Assembly (NCBI GenBank): GCA_029213195.1
Contig: JARGNI010000006.1
Span: forward strand, 62,001-126,000
DNA length: 64,000 nt
DNA from: Verrucomicrobiales bacterium
GTDB lineage: Bacteria; Verrucomicrobiota; Verrucomicrobiia; Verrucomicrobiales; DEV007
Direction of reading: 5' to 3'
Each line of letters starts with the position of its first letter. Within the stretch, counting starts at the first letter, position 1. The translations under genes and the position numbers were made by a program. The notes under the pieces were generated by a model. It was given only the letters and a program-made list of their open reading frames with translations, searched no databases and was not told where the DNA came from. This document shows positions 23,743 through 32,207 of this stretch, one piece after another.

Positions 23743-24792
23743 CTAGTCGAAGAGAGACGGAGGCCACGGGTAGCTTCCCGGTTTCACGATCCACTCGACA
23801 GGGTCTCCCCCTACCTCCGACTTCAACCCAACGACACCCGGAGCCCACTCTCCCGTGACCCGGAACGGGCCTTCCCCCACCCGATCGATCAGGCTTCGTG
23901 CTGTCGCTCCGCCTTCGAGGCAGACGACAGGAATCGGCAATTGCGAGAGGACGGCTTCACCAATCCTTGCCATTCGATCGAGGACCGACGCTGCATCGAT
24001 CTTCAGATCCTCGGGCACCTCGAGTGCCACTCGATCGGCCCCGGTATAGGCCTCGAGGATTCTGCCAACGCAATCGTCGATATCTCGAGACTGACATCCT
24101 TCGATAACAGGAATCCCAGTTTCCCGAAAAAGCCGATTCCGCTCAGGCCGGATCGCCTGGCTCCCCCCCATCCAGAGCTGTTTCCCGTCGGGAGTTCGAG
24201 CGACCCGTTCTCCTGTCACTCCGCTCCAGACCTCGTAGAATTCTCCGGCTCCAACCGGAAGAACCTCTTCCGTCAGGGTCGCCAACTCCGCCGCGATCTC
24301 TTGCCTCGTTCTCACATCGGGAGTCGCGATTCGTTCCGTAGCTCCAATTCTCTCCCGCACCCTGGAATCGAGGGCCGGATGAAACGGATCGTGGGCAAAT
24401 ACCGTATCGACCAGGAGCACCTCATCGATCCGGTAGATCCCTTCGGCAATGATGCGACCCCGGGAGGGGTTCGCAGAAATCAGGAGGGCCTGTTCTCGTT
24501 TCAGCCCCTGCAACACTCCCTCGATCTCGGCCACCACCGGCCCGCGAAGAACCGAATCGATTTTCTTGTAGACCCGGGTGATTCCCCGGTCGTGAATCGC
24601 CGCTGCGATCCAAGTGACTTGCTCTCGAGCCTCCTCAGGCTTGGCAAGGCGAGTATCAGTATCGATCACGGTCACATCGCATGAGAGCTCATCGGGCAGC
24701 TCGAGACAAAGTGCGACACTGCGATGCCCTCTCCACGCGATCCCGGCGATCTCGGCAGCACCGGTGAAATCATCTGCCAGCACCACCTCCAT
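23743..24792 (-). CDS. dtnK: Four-carbon acid sugar kinase (D-threonate kinase-like)
   Basis: A 349-aa member of the four-carbon acid sugar kinase family (formerly DUF1537). LADDFTGAAEIAG at the N-terminus is the substrate-binding signature, and YKKIDSVLRGPV is the second conserved block. Family enzymes phosphorylate D-threonate, D-erythronate or related acids at O4. At 349 aa it is shorter than the usual 400-430, mainly in the C-terminal nucleotide-binding part, which still has a LEGGATA motif. The gene starts 7 bp after the PdxA-like stop. That pairing with a PdxA2-type dehydrogenase is the known D-threonate catabolic arrangement, so I use the symbol dtnK, although D-erythronate activity is also possible. 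Confidence 0.82.
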   Translation of the reverse strand: MEVVLADDFTGAAEIAGIAWRGHRSVALCLELPDELSCDVTVIDTDTRLAKPEEAREQVTWIAAAIHDRGITRVYKKIDSVLRGPVVAEIEGVLQGLKREQALLISANPSRGRIIAEGIYRIDEVLLVDTVFAHDPFHPALDSRVRERIGATERIATPDVRTRQEIAAELATLTEEVLPVGAGEFYEVWSGVTGERVARTPDGKQLWMGGSQAIRPERNRLFRETGIPVIEGCQSRDIDDCVGRILEAYTGADRVALEVPEDLKIDAASVLDRMARIGEAVLSQLPIPVVCLEGGATARSLIDRVGEGPFRVTGEWAPGVVGLKSEVGGDPVEWIVKPGSYPWPPSLFD

Positions 24793-24799
24793 CCAATTC

Positions 24800-25786
24800 T
24801 CACAGAGACAGGCGAGCTGCCAGCGTCACCGCCTCGATCAGGCTGCTCGGATTTGCTTTCCCCTGCCATGCAATATCCAGTGCCGTCCCATGATCCACCG
24901 AGGTCCGGATGATGGGCAGCCCCAGCGTCGTATTGATCGCCTTGTCGAAGGCGAGCGCCTTGAGCGGAATATGCCCCTGGTCGTGATACATGCAGATGAA
25001 GGCATCAGTTTCTTTGCGACGCCATTCGAGAAAGGCTGTATCCGGAGGAAGAGGACCTTCGATATCTGCCCCCGCCGCGCGAGCTTTTTCGATGGCAGGG
25101 ATGATGATCCGTTCTTCTTCGTTATTCCCGAAAAGCCCGTGTTCTCCCGCATGCGGGTTGAGTCCGCAGACCACGAGCTTGGGTTCCTTCATTCGGATCT
25201 TCCCCATTGCTGCCCGGGTCAGGTCGATGACTTCGAGGATGCGCTCAATCGAAAGCAATTCGGGAACTTCATGATACCCGACATGCACGGTCACAAAACT
25301 GCAGGTGAGAATTTCCGAGGTCAACATCATGCAGGCACGATCTGCCTTCGTTCGCTCCGCAAAGATTTCGGTATGTCCCGGATGTTGAATCCCGGCGCTG
25401 CGAAGCGCCTCTTTGTTGATGGGAGCGGTGGCGACTCCTGAAACGCTGCCATCGAGCGCTCGATCGATCGCCTCGACGATATAATCGTAGCCTGCCTTGC
25501 CCGTGAGGGGGCTGATCTCACCCGGCACAAACTCCTCCATCGGAAGACTGGCGATGTGATATACCGAGGGTGCCTGACAGGACTCCAATTCCGATCGCGA
25601 AATCACGGAAGCGGAAAAGGGTTTGCCAGTCGTTTCGGCGCATTTTCTCAGGACCGCTTCATCCCCGAAGACGATCGGAGTACAAAGTGTAGCGACGTGT
25701 ACATCGGCAAGGAGGTCGAGACACACTTCCGGACCGACTCCGGCAGGATCACCCATCGTGATCGCGATTCTGGGGGGGGATTTCAT
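24800..25786 (-). CDS. pdxA2: PdxA-family 4-phosphate dehydrogenase (PdxA2-like)
   Basis: A 328-aa PdxA-family oxidative decarboxylase. ITMGDPAGVGPEV is the N-terminal signature, GHTEIFAE and YHDQGHIPLKALAFDKAINTTLG hold metal- and phosphate-binding His/Lys residues, and VDHGTALDIAW closes the active site. PdxA itself oxidises 4-phosphohydroxy-L-threonine for vitamin B6. Because the next gene is a four-carbon acid sugar kinase, this one is more likely PdxA2, which oxidises D-threonate 4-phosphate to dihydroxyacetone phosphate and CO2. A role in B6 synthesis cannot be excluded; no other pdx gene is nearby. Confidence 0.85.
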   Translation of the reverse strand: MKSPPRIAITMGDPAGVGPEVCLDLLADVHVATLCTPIVFGDEAVLRKCAETTGKPFSASVISRSELESCQAPSVYHIASLPMEEFVPGEISPLTGKAGYDYIVEAIDRALDGSVSGVATAPINKEALRSAGIQHPGHTEIFAERTKADRACMMLTSEILTCSFVTVHVGYHEVPELLSIERILEVIDLTRAAMGKIRMKEPKLVVCGLNPHAGEHGLFGNNEEERIIIPAIEKARAAGADIEGPLPPDTAFLEWRRKETDAFICMYHDQGHIPLKALAFDKAINTTLGLPIIRTSVDHGTALDIAWQGKANPSSLIEAVTLAARLSL

Positions 25787-25874
25787 TCAGTAAAGAGCGG
25801 GAAGAATCCTCGTATCGAAACCATACCTTGCAATCAATATCCCGGCATGAGGAAATCCCACGCCGCGAAAAGCG

Positions 25875-26783
25875 CTACGAATTCTGCGTTTGGGTCGGAA
25901 CTCCGCCCTGCAGCTCCCGCACAAAGGTTTCAACCGCACGCGTGTCTCCTTCTTTTCTCCAAGCGGCGGAGAACAGGAGCGTGTGCTTCGGCTTCTTCAT
26001 CTTGATGAAGACCACCCCGCCATGTGGCAACTGCTCAAGGTCCGCAGGCGCTATCGCCACGCCCATTCCACCACCGACCAGCCCCAGCAATTCCGAAAGC
26101 CCATTCGCATGGATCGCGACCTCGGGATCGATTCCAGCACGGGAGAAGAGATCCGCCAGGAGCTGCGGACGACTCGGAAAGTGTTTTTCGCTGAGGCTCA
26201 GAAAGACGTCGTTTCCCAGCTCCGAAAGTTCAGCCGATTTTCTGCCCGCGAGTCGGTGGTCATCGGGAACGACGATCGCCATCTCGGTCTTTCGCACCGT
26301 TTCGACCTGGAAATCCTGCCGAATCTCCGCACTGGGATCTCCGATCAGGGCGACATCGATCTCTCCGTTTCGCAATCCGGTTTCCTGCTCGCTGGGTGTC
26401 ATCTCAAAAATCTGCACACAGACATTCGAATAGGTCCGATTGAATCGCCTCATCCCTTCCGCGAGAAATCCAGGCAAGGCCGTGGGAAGAAACCCCACCT
26501 TGATGGAAACGGCCTGGCTCCGTTTCGCGATCGCCGTCATCGCCTCGCTCATGGCGCTGGATTGACGAAGAATCTCCCGAGCATGTGCCAGGGCCGACTC
26601 ACCCGCGGAAGTGAGCCGCAGTCCATTGTGCTCTCGTTCGAACAGGGAAACCCCGAACTCTTCCTCGAGATCCTTGATCTGGCGCGAGACGGCAGGCTGG
26701 GAAACATGCAAGCGCGCCGCAGCACGACTGATGTTCGCCTCCTCGGCTGCCATCACAAAGTAACGAAGATGTCTGAGTTCCAT
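25875..26783 (-). CDS. LysR-family regulator
   Basis: A 302-aa LysR-type regulator. The N-terminal winged helix-turn-helix reads MELRHLRYFVMAAEEANISRAAARLHVSQPAVSRQIKDLEEEFG (helix-turn-helix near residues 18-40), which resembles the CbnR/BenM branch. The effector domain starts near residue 92. It is divergent from the pirin/DoxX/reductase genes with 84 bp between the starts, and that space carries three GGTAT/ATACC half-sites. It probably activates that operon in response to an aromatic, quinone or electrophile signal, which is an inference from family and layout. Confidence 0.9.
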   Translation of the reverse strand: MELRHLRYFVMAAEEANISRAAARLHVSQPAVSRQIKDLEEEFGVSLFEREHNGLRLTSAGESALAHAREILRQSSAMSEAMTAIAKRSQAVSIKVGFLPTALPGFLAEGMRRFNRTYSNVCVQIFEMTPSEQETGLRNGEIDVALIGDPSAEIRQDFQVETVRKTEMAIVVPDDHRLAGRKSAELSELGNDVFLSLSEKHFPSRPQLLADLFSRAGIDPEVAIHANGLSELLGLVGGGMGVAIAPADLEQLPHGGVVFIKMKKPKHTLLFSAAWRKEGDTRAVETFVRELQGGVPTQTQNS

Positions 26784-26794
26784 GGATTCCGCAG

Positions 26795-26833
26795 GGTATA
26801 ACTAAAACGCATACCTGCCCAAAAACAAGGTAT
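26795..26833. promoter_or_regulatory. LysR binding sites: three spaced half-sites
   Basis: Half-sites GGTAT (26795-26799), ATACC (26811-26815) and GGTAT (26829-26833) alternate in orientation. The right-hand pair extends to ATACCT-N11-AGGTAT, a perfect T-N11-A dyad (26811-26833), and the left-hand pair is also 11 bp apart. This is the arrangement expected for a LysR recognition plus activation site between a regulator and its divergent target operon. Confidence 0.65.
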
Positions 26834-26867
26834 TGGTCGATTCCCTCGATTCCGAGCAGTGTTTGCC

Positions 26868-27593
26868 ATGACAACGAAAACCACACCCCAAATCACGAAA
26901 CGTCCTGCTGAGGAAAGAGGCCAAGCCAACCACGGATGGTTGCAGGCACGATTCACATTCTCCTTCTCCGGCTATTTCGATCCGGATCACATGGGCTTTC
27001 GCTCTCTTCGGGTGATGAACAACGACACGATCCAACCCGGAGGTAGATTTGGTACCCACCCTCATTCCGACATGGAGATCTTCACCTACGTGATCGAAGG
27101 CCAGCTCGAACATAAGGACAGCATGGGGAACGGGGCGATCATCGAGCCCGGAAACCTGCAATACATGAGTGCCGCCAGCGGGGTTCAGCACAGTGAGTTC
27201 AATCCATCGAAGACAGAGAAAACTCACCTTTACCAGATCTGGCTACATCCTCGGGAAAACGGAGGCGAACCTCGCTACGCCGAGAAACCGCTCGCCGACA
27301 TCGCTGCCGAGAACGATCTCACTCTGCTCTACTCGGGCGATGGACGGGATGGCTCGACCGAAATCCGAAAGGATGCCGAAATCTTTTTCGGAAAAACCGA
27401 CGCCGGAAAAGAAGTGTCCATCCCCGCTTCCGAATCCATGCCCCACTCCTGGATCCAGGTCATCTCGGGAAGTCTCTCCGTTCTCGGGGAAACACTCGAA
27501 ACCGCCGACGGTCTCGCGATCGAGAACGCTCCCGATGCGATCTCCATCGAAGCCTCGGAAGACAGCCAGTTCCTCGTCTTCCGCCTCGCCTAA
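26868..27593 (+). CDS. Pirin-family protein
   Basis: A 241-aa two-domain cupin of the pirin family. The N-terminal cupin has the metal ligands in RFGTHPHSDMEIFTYVIEG (two His and a Glu) and SGVQHSEFNP. Some pirins are quercetin dioxygenases and others act as regulators; the activity here is unknown. I chose the ATG at 26868 over the in-frame GTG at 26859 because it keeps the TTKTTPQ start and leaves the operator clear. It is the first gene of a probable operon with DoxX and an FMN reductase, divergent from the LysR gene. Confidence 0.9.
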   Translation: MTTKTTPQITKRPAEERGQANHGWLQARFTFSFSGYFDPDHMGFRSLRVMNNDTIQPGGRFGTHPHSDMEIFTYVIEGQLEHKDSMGNGAIIEPGNLQYMSAASGVQHSEFNPSKTEKTHLYQIWLHPRENGGEPRYAEKPLADIAAENDLTLLYSGDGRDGSTEIRKDAEIFFGKTDAGKEVSIPASESMPHSWIQVISGSLSVLGETLETADGLAIENAPDAISIEASEDSQFLVFRLA

Positions 27594-27640
27594 CATTCCC
27601 AACTAAACACTAAACATTAAAAACCAAACACTTCGCCACG

Positions 27641-28024
27641 ATGCAAAACAAACTCGCACTCATCGCCGGAGGCCTTCTCGGCCTGGTATTCGTCGTCTTC
27701 GGACTCAACTTCTTCCTGAAGTTCATCCCCATCCCCTCTCCTCCCGCTGACTCGGCTGCCGCCGCTTTCATGGGTGCGATGTTCACCACGGGATTTCTCA
27801 CCCTGGTCAAGATCCTGGAGATTGTCGGGGGAGTTCTCGTAGCGATTCCCAAGACAAGAAACTTCGGGCTCCTCATCCTTGGACCCATTGTCGTGAACAT
27901 CCTCTTCTTCAATATCCTGATCGCTCCGGGAGGATGGACCCAACCACCGGTCATTCTCGTAACCGTGCTGGCTGCCTTTCTGCTCTGGACGGCACGAGAG
28001 AAATTCCTGCATCTCCTCAACTAA
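27641..28024 (+). CDS. DoxX-like membrane protein
   Basis: A 127-aa protein with four hydrophobic helices (LIAGGLLGLVFVVFGLNFF, GFLTLVKILEIVGGVLVAI, GLLILGPIVVNILFFNILI, ILVTVLAAFLLW), the DoxX/DoxD layout. The VKILEIVGG block is typical of the family, whose members are linked to thiol or quinone redox functions. The start follows a short leader containing CTAAACACTAAAC, which also occurs upstream of the sulfatase at 3064. The pirin stop is 47 bp before it and the reductase start is 21 bp after it, so the three genes are probably one operon. Confidence 0.82.
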   Translation: MQNKLALIAGGLLGLVFVVFGLNFFLKFIPIPSPPADSAAAAFMGAMFTTGFLTLVKILEIVGGVLVAIPKTRNFGLLILGPIVVNILFFNILIAPGGWTQPPVILVTVLAAFLLWTAREKFLHLLN

Positions 28025-28045
28025 CCCGCTACTGTATCAACCATC

Positions 28046-28567
28046 ATGAAAATTCTCGCCTTTGGTGCTTCGACCAGCTCGACCTCGATCAACCGGCAGC
28101 TCGCCAACTTTGCCGCCGCGCAAATCGATGGGGCCGAAGTGACCGATCTCGACCTCCGTCAGTTCGACCTTCCGATCTACAGCTCGGATGAGGAAGAACA
28201 GAACGGGATCCCGCAAGCGGCCCACGATTTCAAAGCGCTCATCGACAGTCACGACGGAATCGTCCTTTCCATGGCCGAACACAACGGATCGTACTCTGCC
28301 GCCTTCAAGAATCTCTACGACTGGACCTCTCGTATCGACGTCCAGGTCTGGGGTGGAAAGCCCATGCTCTTGCTCGCGACTTCTCCCGGAGGCCGAGGCG
28401 GAGCCACCGTTCTCGCCGCCGCCGAAGCCACCTTCCCCAGGATGGGGGCCGAGTTGAAGGGCACTTTCAGCCTGCCTTCTTTCTACGATAACTTCGCGGA
28501 AGGGAACATCTCCGACCCCGAATTGTCGAACCAGTTGCAGCAGGCGGTGAGCGCCTTCACCGCGTAG
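28046..28567 (+). CDS. NADPH-dependent FMN reductase
   Basis: A 173-aa flavodoxin-fold reductase. MKILAFGASTSSTSINRQLA is the phosphate-binding loop, EHNGSYSAAFKNLYDW is the typical NAD(P)H:FMN/quinone reductase block, and ATSPGGRGG follows the third strand. Such enzymes reduce quinones, azo dyes or chromate. Together with pirin and DoxX under a LysR regulator this suggests a response to quinones or other electrophiles. A strong intrinsic terminator follows 30 bp after the stop. Confidence 0.9.
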   Translation: MKILAFGASTSSTSINRQLANFAAAQIDGAEVTDLDLRQFDLPIYSSDEEEQNGIPQAAHDFKALIDSHDGIVLSMAEHNGSYSAAFKNLYDWTSRIDVQVWGGKPMLLLATSPGGRGGATVLAAAEATFPRMGAELKGTFSLPSFYDNFAEGNISDPELSNQLQQAVSAFTA

Positions 28568-28596
28568 CCGACTTCACTCTCCCTGTCGAAAAAGAG

Positions 28597-28629
28597 AACC
28601 CCACTTCCGTAACCGGAGGTGGGGTTTTT
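28597..28629 (+). terminator. Intrinsic terminator of the pirin/DoxX/reductase operon
   Basis: ACCCCACTTCCG-taa-CGGAGGTGGGGT makes a 12-bp stem with one G-T pair and is followed by TTTTT. It lies 30 bp after the FMN-reductase stop. Confidence 0.88.
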
Positions 28630-28699
28630 GGGGCATTGGTGGTTGCGCAGGGTGTAGCGCCATTCCCAGCCAATCCAACTACTGTATCGGCATCACACG

Positions 28700-28765
28700 T
28701 CAGGGCCGCCACTTTACCAAGTGGCGCTACGCCGTCGAATCGTAGCGGCGTTGGGAACAACGCCG
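28700..28765. repeat. Two tandem extragenic hairpins
   Basis: GCCACTT-TACC-AAGTGGC (28708-28725) and CGGCGTTG-GGAA-CAACGCCG (28746-28765) are perfect hairpins. The surrounding GTAGCGCC/GGCGCTAC and GTAGCGGCG words repeat in both orientations between 28650 and 28765. This resembles REP-type extragenic palindromes. It lies between the terminator and the next convergent gene. Confidence 0.5.
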
Positions 28766-28795
28766 AACGGCGAGGGCTTCCGCTGCAAACATCGC

Positions 28796-30658
28796 CTACT
28801 CCTCCAGATCTCCCACGATCTTCTTGAGAAGATTGCCGACGTATCCGCTCGCACGAGGAGTGTCCGTGCCCGGTTTCGTGGGCAACTTCTTGATCTGGTC
28901 GAGGTATGGCAGGGCGAGATCATCGACATAGTCGATCGCGTTGTTCGCGAGAATCGCCTCGAAAGTGTTTCCCGTGCCCTGGTTGGCATGACTGAGGAGA
29001 ACCTCGACCGCCTTCGTTCGTCCGGACTCCGGACCAAAACGCGCCAGTGCTTCTGCCGCAACGATAGCAACACTCGCACTCTCATCATCGAGCGCTGCGA
29101 CCAGTTCGTCATGCCCAGCTTCCACGCCCGCTTTCTCCTGGATGAGGAGACCGGTGGCACCCCAATAGCGAGCAGCCAGGTTCTCACTTTCCAGGAGATC
29201 GACGATGGCAGGAATGTCATCCGCCTTCTGCGACGTGGCCAACTGCGCGGCGGCAAAGACGGTGTCGAAATCATACATTTCCGGATCCTGCCCCATCTCG
29301 TAGGGAGTCACTCCCGCGGCCTTGCTGCGAGCATGAATCTCCGCTTCGGGAAGGAACCCGATATCGCGGATCTCTTTCTCCCAGTCGATGTGCGCGGCGC
29401 GCATCTGCTTCAGGACTTCTTGGTGCTCCGGCGAATCGGCAAGGTTGTTGACCTCGTCAGGATCGGTCTGCAAATCGTAGAGCTCTTCGGTGGGCTTCTT
29501 CTTCCAGAAGTGAGACTGCGCTTCGTTCAGTTCTCCGGCGTGAAACATATCATGCCAGACCCGGGTCGTCGGGGTCTGGAACATGTATTGGATATACTGT
29601 CCGTAGATGCGGTGCGGCATGTAGTGCCGCAGGTAAACATAGCGAGGACCCATCACGGTGCGGACGAGGTCGTAGCGCTCATCCATCCGCCCCCGGAAAC
29701 CGAAGCTGTAGTCGGAACCCTCGGTTTCGAATTTTCCGGCAAAGGCATCGCCATCCATCCACTCCTTCGGCTCGATTCCCACCAGGCTGAGCATGGTGGG
29801 GGCGAGATCGATAAATCCGACCATGCGATCGCTGGTGCCTCCGACTTCGTATTCGTCGGGAGCGAGATCTTTCCACTTCTCCGGAACGTGCACGATCAAG
29901 GGAACATGCAGCCCGGAGTTGTAGGGCCAGCGCTTGTTGCGAGGCATACCGGAACCGTGATCCCCCCAGTAGAAGACAATCGTGTCGTCGGCCAGCCCGG
30001 CTTCTTCGAGTTCCGCCAACGCGGCTCCGACTTCCGCATCCATCTGGGTGATGCGGTCATAGTACTGCGCCCAGTCCTTGCGCACCTCGGGAGTATCGGG
30101 ATGATAGGCCGGAATCGGAGCCTTTGCCGGATCGTGGATCCGGAGATCGTCGCCCATCTCATTCCGGATCTTCGACTCGTGGGAGATCGTGAAATTGAAC
30201 ACCGCAAAGAACGGCTGACCCTCTTTCCGATTTTCCCAATGGCCTTTGCGACCACTTTCGTCCCAGACATCATCTCCCTTCTTCAGGTTGTAGTCTTCCT
30301 TGGAATTGTTGGTCGTGTAGTAGCCGAGTTCGCGCAGGTAAGCCGGGAACATCTTGATCTCCTCGGGGAGCGGCACAAAGGAACGCATATGCTCAGCACC
30401 CGTGGCCGGAGGGAAAACACCCGAAATAATCGTCGTCCGCGCAGGGGCACAGACCGGAGCACTGGAACTCGCCCGCGTGTAGCGAAGCCCGCGAGCAGCA
30501 AGCGCGTCGATGTTCGGCGAGACCGCATACTCGTCACCGTAGCAACCGAGGTGCGGCCCGTTGTCTTCGGAACTGACCCAGAGAATATTGGGCAACTCCC
30601 GAGCCGAGAGAAACGTCGTGATCGACGTAATGAGCAGGATAAGCAGGGTGTTTTTCAT
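28796..30658 (-). CDS. N-sulfoglucosamine-sulfohydrolase-like sulfatase with C-terminal HEAT-like repeats
   Basis: A 620-aa secreted sulfatase. I chose the ATG at 30658, which opens a signal peptide (MKNTLLILLITSITTFLSA), over the upstream start at 30715. CAPARTTIISG (Cys70) is the formylglycine signature, ILWVSSEDNGPHLGCYG the first metal site and YWGDHGSGM the second. The overall spacing resembles the heparan N-sulfatase (SGSH) branch. The last 120 residues are short alpha-helical repeats (IPAIVDLLESENLAARYWGA, ELVAALDDESASVAIVAAEA) of HEAT type, which may bind a partner. The substrate is inferred, not shown. It is convergent with the hairpin repeat region and lies 98 bp after the sulfatase at 32199. 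Confidence 0.88.
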   Translation of the reverse strand: MKNTLLILLITSITTFLSARELPNILWVSSEDNGPHLGCYGDEYAVSPNIDALAARGLRYTRASSSAPVCAPARTTIISGVFPPATGAEHMRSFVPLPEEIKMFPAYLRELGYYTTNNSKEDYNLKKGDDVWDESGRKGHWENRKEGQPFFAVFNFTISHESKIRNEMGDDLRIHDPAKAPIPAYHPDTPEVRKDWAQYYDRITQMDAEVGAALAELEEAGLADDTIVFYWGDHGSGMPRNKRWPYNSGLHVPLIVHVPEKWKDLAPDEYEVGGTSDRMVGFIDLAPTMLSLVGIEPKEWMDGDAFAGKFETEGSDYSFGFRGRMDERYDLVRTVMGPRYVYLRHYMPHRIYGQYIQYMFQTPTTRVWHDMFHAGELNEAQSHFWKKKPTEELYDLQTDPDEVNNLADSPEHQEVLKQMRAAHIDWEKEIRDIGFLPEAEIHARSKAAGVTPYEMGQDPEMYDFDTVFAAAQLATSQKADDIPAIVDLLESENLAARYWGATGLLIQEKAGVEAGHDELVAALDDESASVAIVAAEALARFGPESGRTKAVEVLLSHANQGTGNTFEAILANNAIDYVDDLALPYLDQIKKLPTKPGTDTPRASGYVGNLLKKIVGDLEE

Positions 30659-30756
30659 GAAAGAATATGAATCATCGTCCCTGATTGAATGACTTCCGTT
30701 CAAAGGTGAATTCAACAGGGTTAGATGGATGACTCAACAGAGTTGGGTTCGGAAAT

Positions 30757-32199
30757 TCAGGGTTGGTAGTCGGGATTGAGACGGGGAATGCGAGCCTCGG
30801 TATCCCTGAGGATCTGGACCAATTCTTTATCCATCTCCTGAACGAGCTCGGGCTTGGACTCCGCAAGGTTCGTGGCTTCGGAGATATCGTTCTTGAGATC
30901 GTAGAGCTCGTAGATTCCCTCCCAGAACTTGATCAGCTTGTAATCGCCTTTCCGCAAAATCGAATAGGGGCCCGGAGCGTGGCGGTAGTGGGGGAAATGC
31001 CAGACCAACTCCTCCCGATCGACTTTCTGCTTTCCGCCGGAAGTCATGTGAGCCGCGAGAGAGAGACCATCAATTTCCCGGTCCTGAGGACCTTCGATCC
31101 CAGCGAGCTCAAGAAAGGTCGGAAAGATATCCACGGAGGTGACAGGCGTATCGGACACGACACCTGCCGGGATTTCTCCGGGAGAACGAATCAGGAAAGG
31201 AACCCGGATTCCTCCTTCGTAGGCATAGCCTTTGCCACTGCGAAGGGGAGCATTGTCGGTCGGATTCGCATTGCGATCGAGCCCCCCGTTGTCACTGGTG
31301 AAAAGGATCACGGTGCGATCATCGATGCCGTGTTTCTCGAGAGCAGCGAGCAGCTTCCCGGTGGACTCGTCGATCGACTCGACCATGGCGGCATACTTGG
31401 CGTTTTTCTGCGTTTTTCCCGGTGTGCTCTCATACTGGGCCGCAACTTCGGGAATCGCCTGGATAGGCGTGTGCACGGCGTAGTGAGAAAGCTGGATGAA
31501 GAAGGGTTTGTCCTTCCAGGCTTCGATCAACTCCTCGGCTTCGTCCGCTTCCCGACGGGTCAGGTATTCCCCAGGATTGCGCCCGGGAAGATTGTAGATG
31601 CCTTCCTGCAAGGTCTTGTGACGTCCCTTGGGCTGGTTGAAAGGGTCAAAATAGGAGGGCGGCTGTCCGTAGTCACAACCACCCTTGTTGACTTTGAATC
31701 CCTGGGCTTCGGGAAACCAATCGGGATCGCCGAGATGCCACTTGCCGATGTAGGCCGTCTCGTAGCCTTCGCCCTGGAGGACTTCGGCAAGAGTGATTTC
31801 CGAGTGCTCCATCCAGTATGGATTGGGAGGACAGAGAAGCTTGCGGTTCTTTCCTCCCACCCATTCGGTCGGGTTTTGTTCGGGCGTTCCCTTCCCCCCG
31901 CGCTGGAAGCGAGACCGAATCCAATCCGTCACCCCGAGGCGATGCGGATGACGACCCGTCTGCACCGCAGCACGAGTCGGGGAACAGACCGCACAGGCTG
32001 CGTAGCCATTGGTGAATCGCATCCCCTCCTCGGCGAGACGATCGATATGAGGCGTCCGATAGAAGTCACTCCCCTGGCAGGAGAGATCCATCCATCCCAT
32101 GTCGTCGACAAAGATGAGGATGAAGTTCAACGGTTTCTCCTCGGCGCGAGCCGAAAAAATGCATCCCAGGAGGGTGAGAGTGAGCAGAGCTTTTTTCAT
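30757..32199 (-). CDS. Type I sulfatase, secreted
   Basis: A 480-aa sulfatase. I chose the ATG at 32199, which starts the signal peptide MKKALLTLTLLGCIFSARA; the frame runs open to 32622, but that part overlaps the Gfo/Idh/MocA gene and is its shadow. FVDDMGWMDLSCQG is the first metal site, CSPTRAAVQTG (Cys72) the formylglycine signature, and YIGKWHLG and FTSDNGGLD the later active-site blocks. The C-terminal YELYDLKNDISEATNLAES block is intact. It lies 8 bp after the Gfo/Idh/MocA stop, so the two are probably one operon that removes sulfate and oxidises sugars from the same polymer. Confidence 0.93.
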   Translation of the reverse strand: MKKALLTLTLLGCIFSARAEEKPLNFILIFVDDMGWMDLSCQGSDFYRTPHIDRLAEEGMRFTNGYAACAVCSPTRAAVQTGRHPHRLGVTDWIRSRFQRGGKGTPEQNPTEWVGGKNRKLLCPPNPYWMEHSEITLAEVLQGEGYETAYIGKWHLGDPDWFPEAQGFKVNKGGCDYGQPPSYFDPFNQPKGRHKTLQEGIYNLPGRNPGEYLTRREADEAEELIEAWKDKPFFIQLSHYAVHTPIQAIPEVAAQYESTPGKTQKNAKYAAMVESIDESTGKLLAALEKHGIDDRTVILFTSDNGGLDRNANPTDNAPLRSGKGYAYEGGIRVPFLIRSPGEIPAGVVSDTPVTSVDIFPTFLELAGIEGPQDREIDGLSLAAHMTSGGKQKVDREELVWHFPHYRHAPGPYSILRKGDYKLIKFWEGIYELYDLKNDISEATNLAESKPELVQEMDKELVQILRDTEARIPRLNPDYQP

Positions 32200-32207
32200 A
32201 AATTGGT

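Noticed and set aside
28721-30670. 649-codon plus-strand ORF
   Set aside because: It is antisense to the SGSH-like sulfatase, whose catalytic motifs and signal peptide are clear. The plus frame has no motif or signal.
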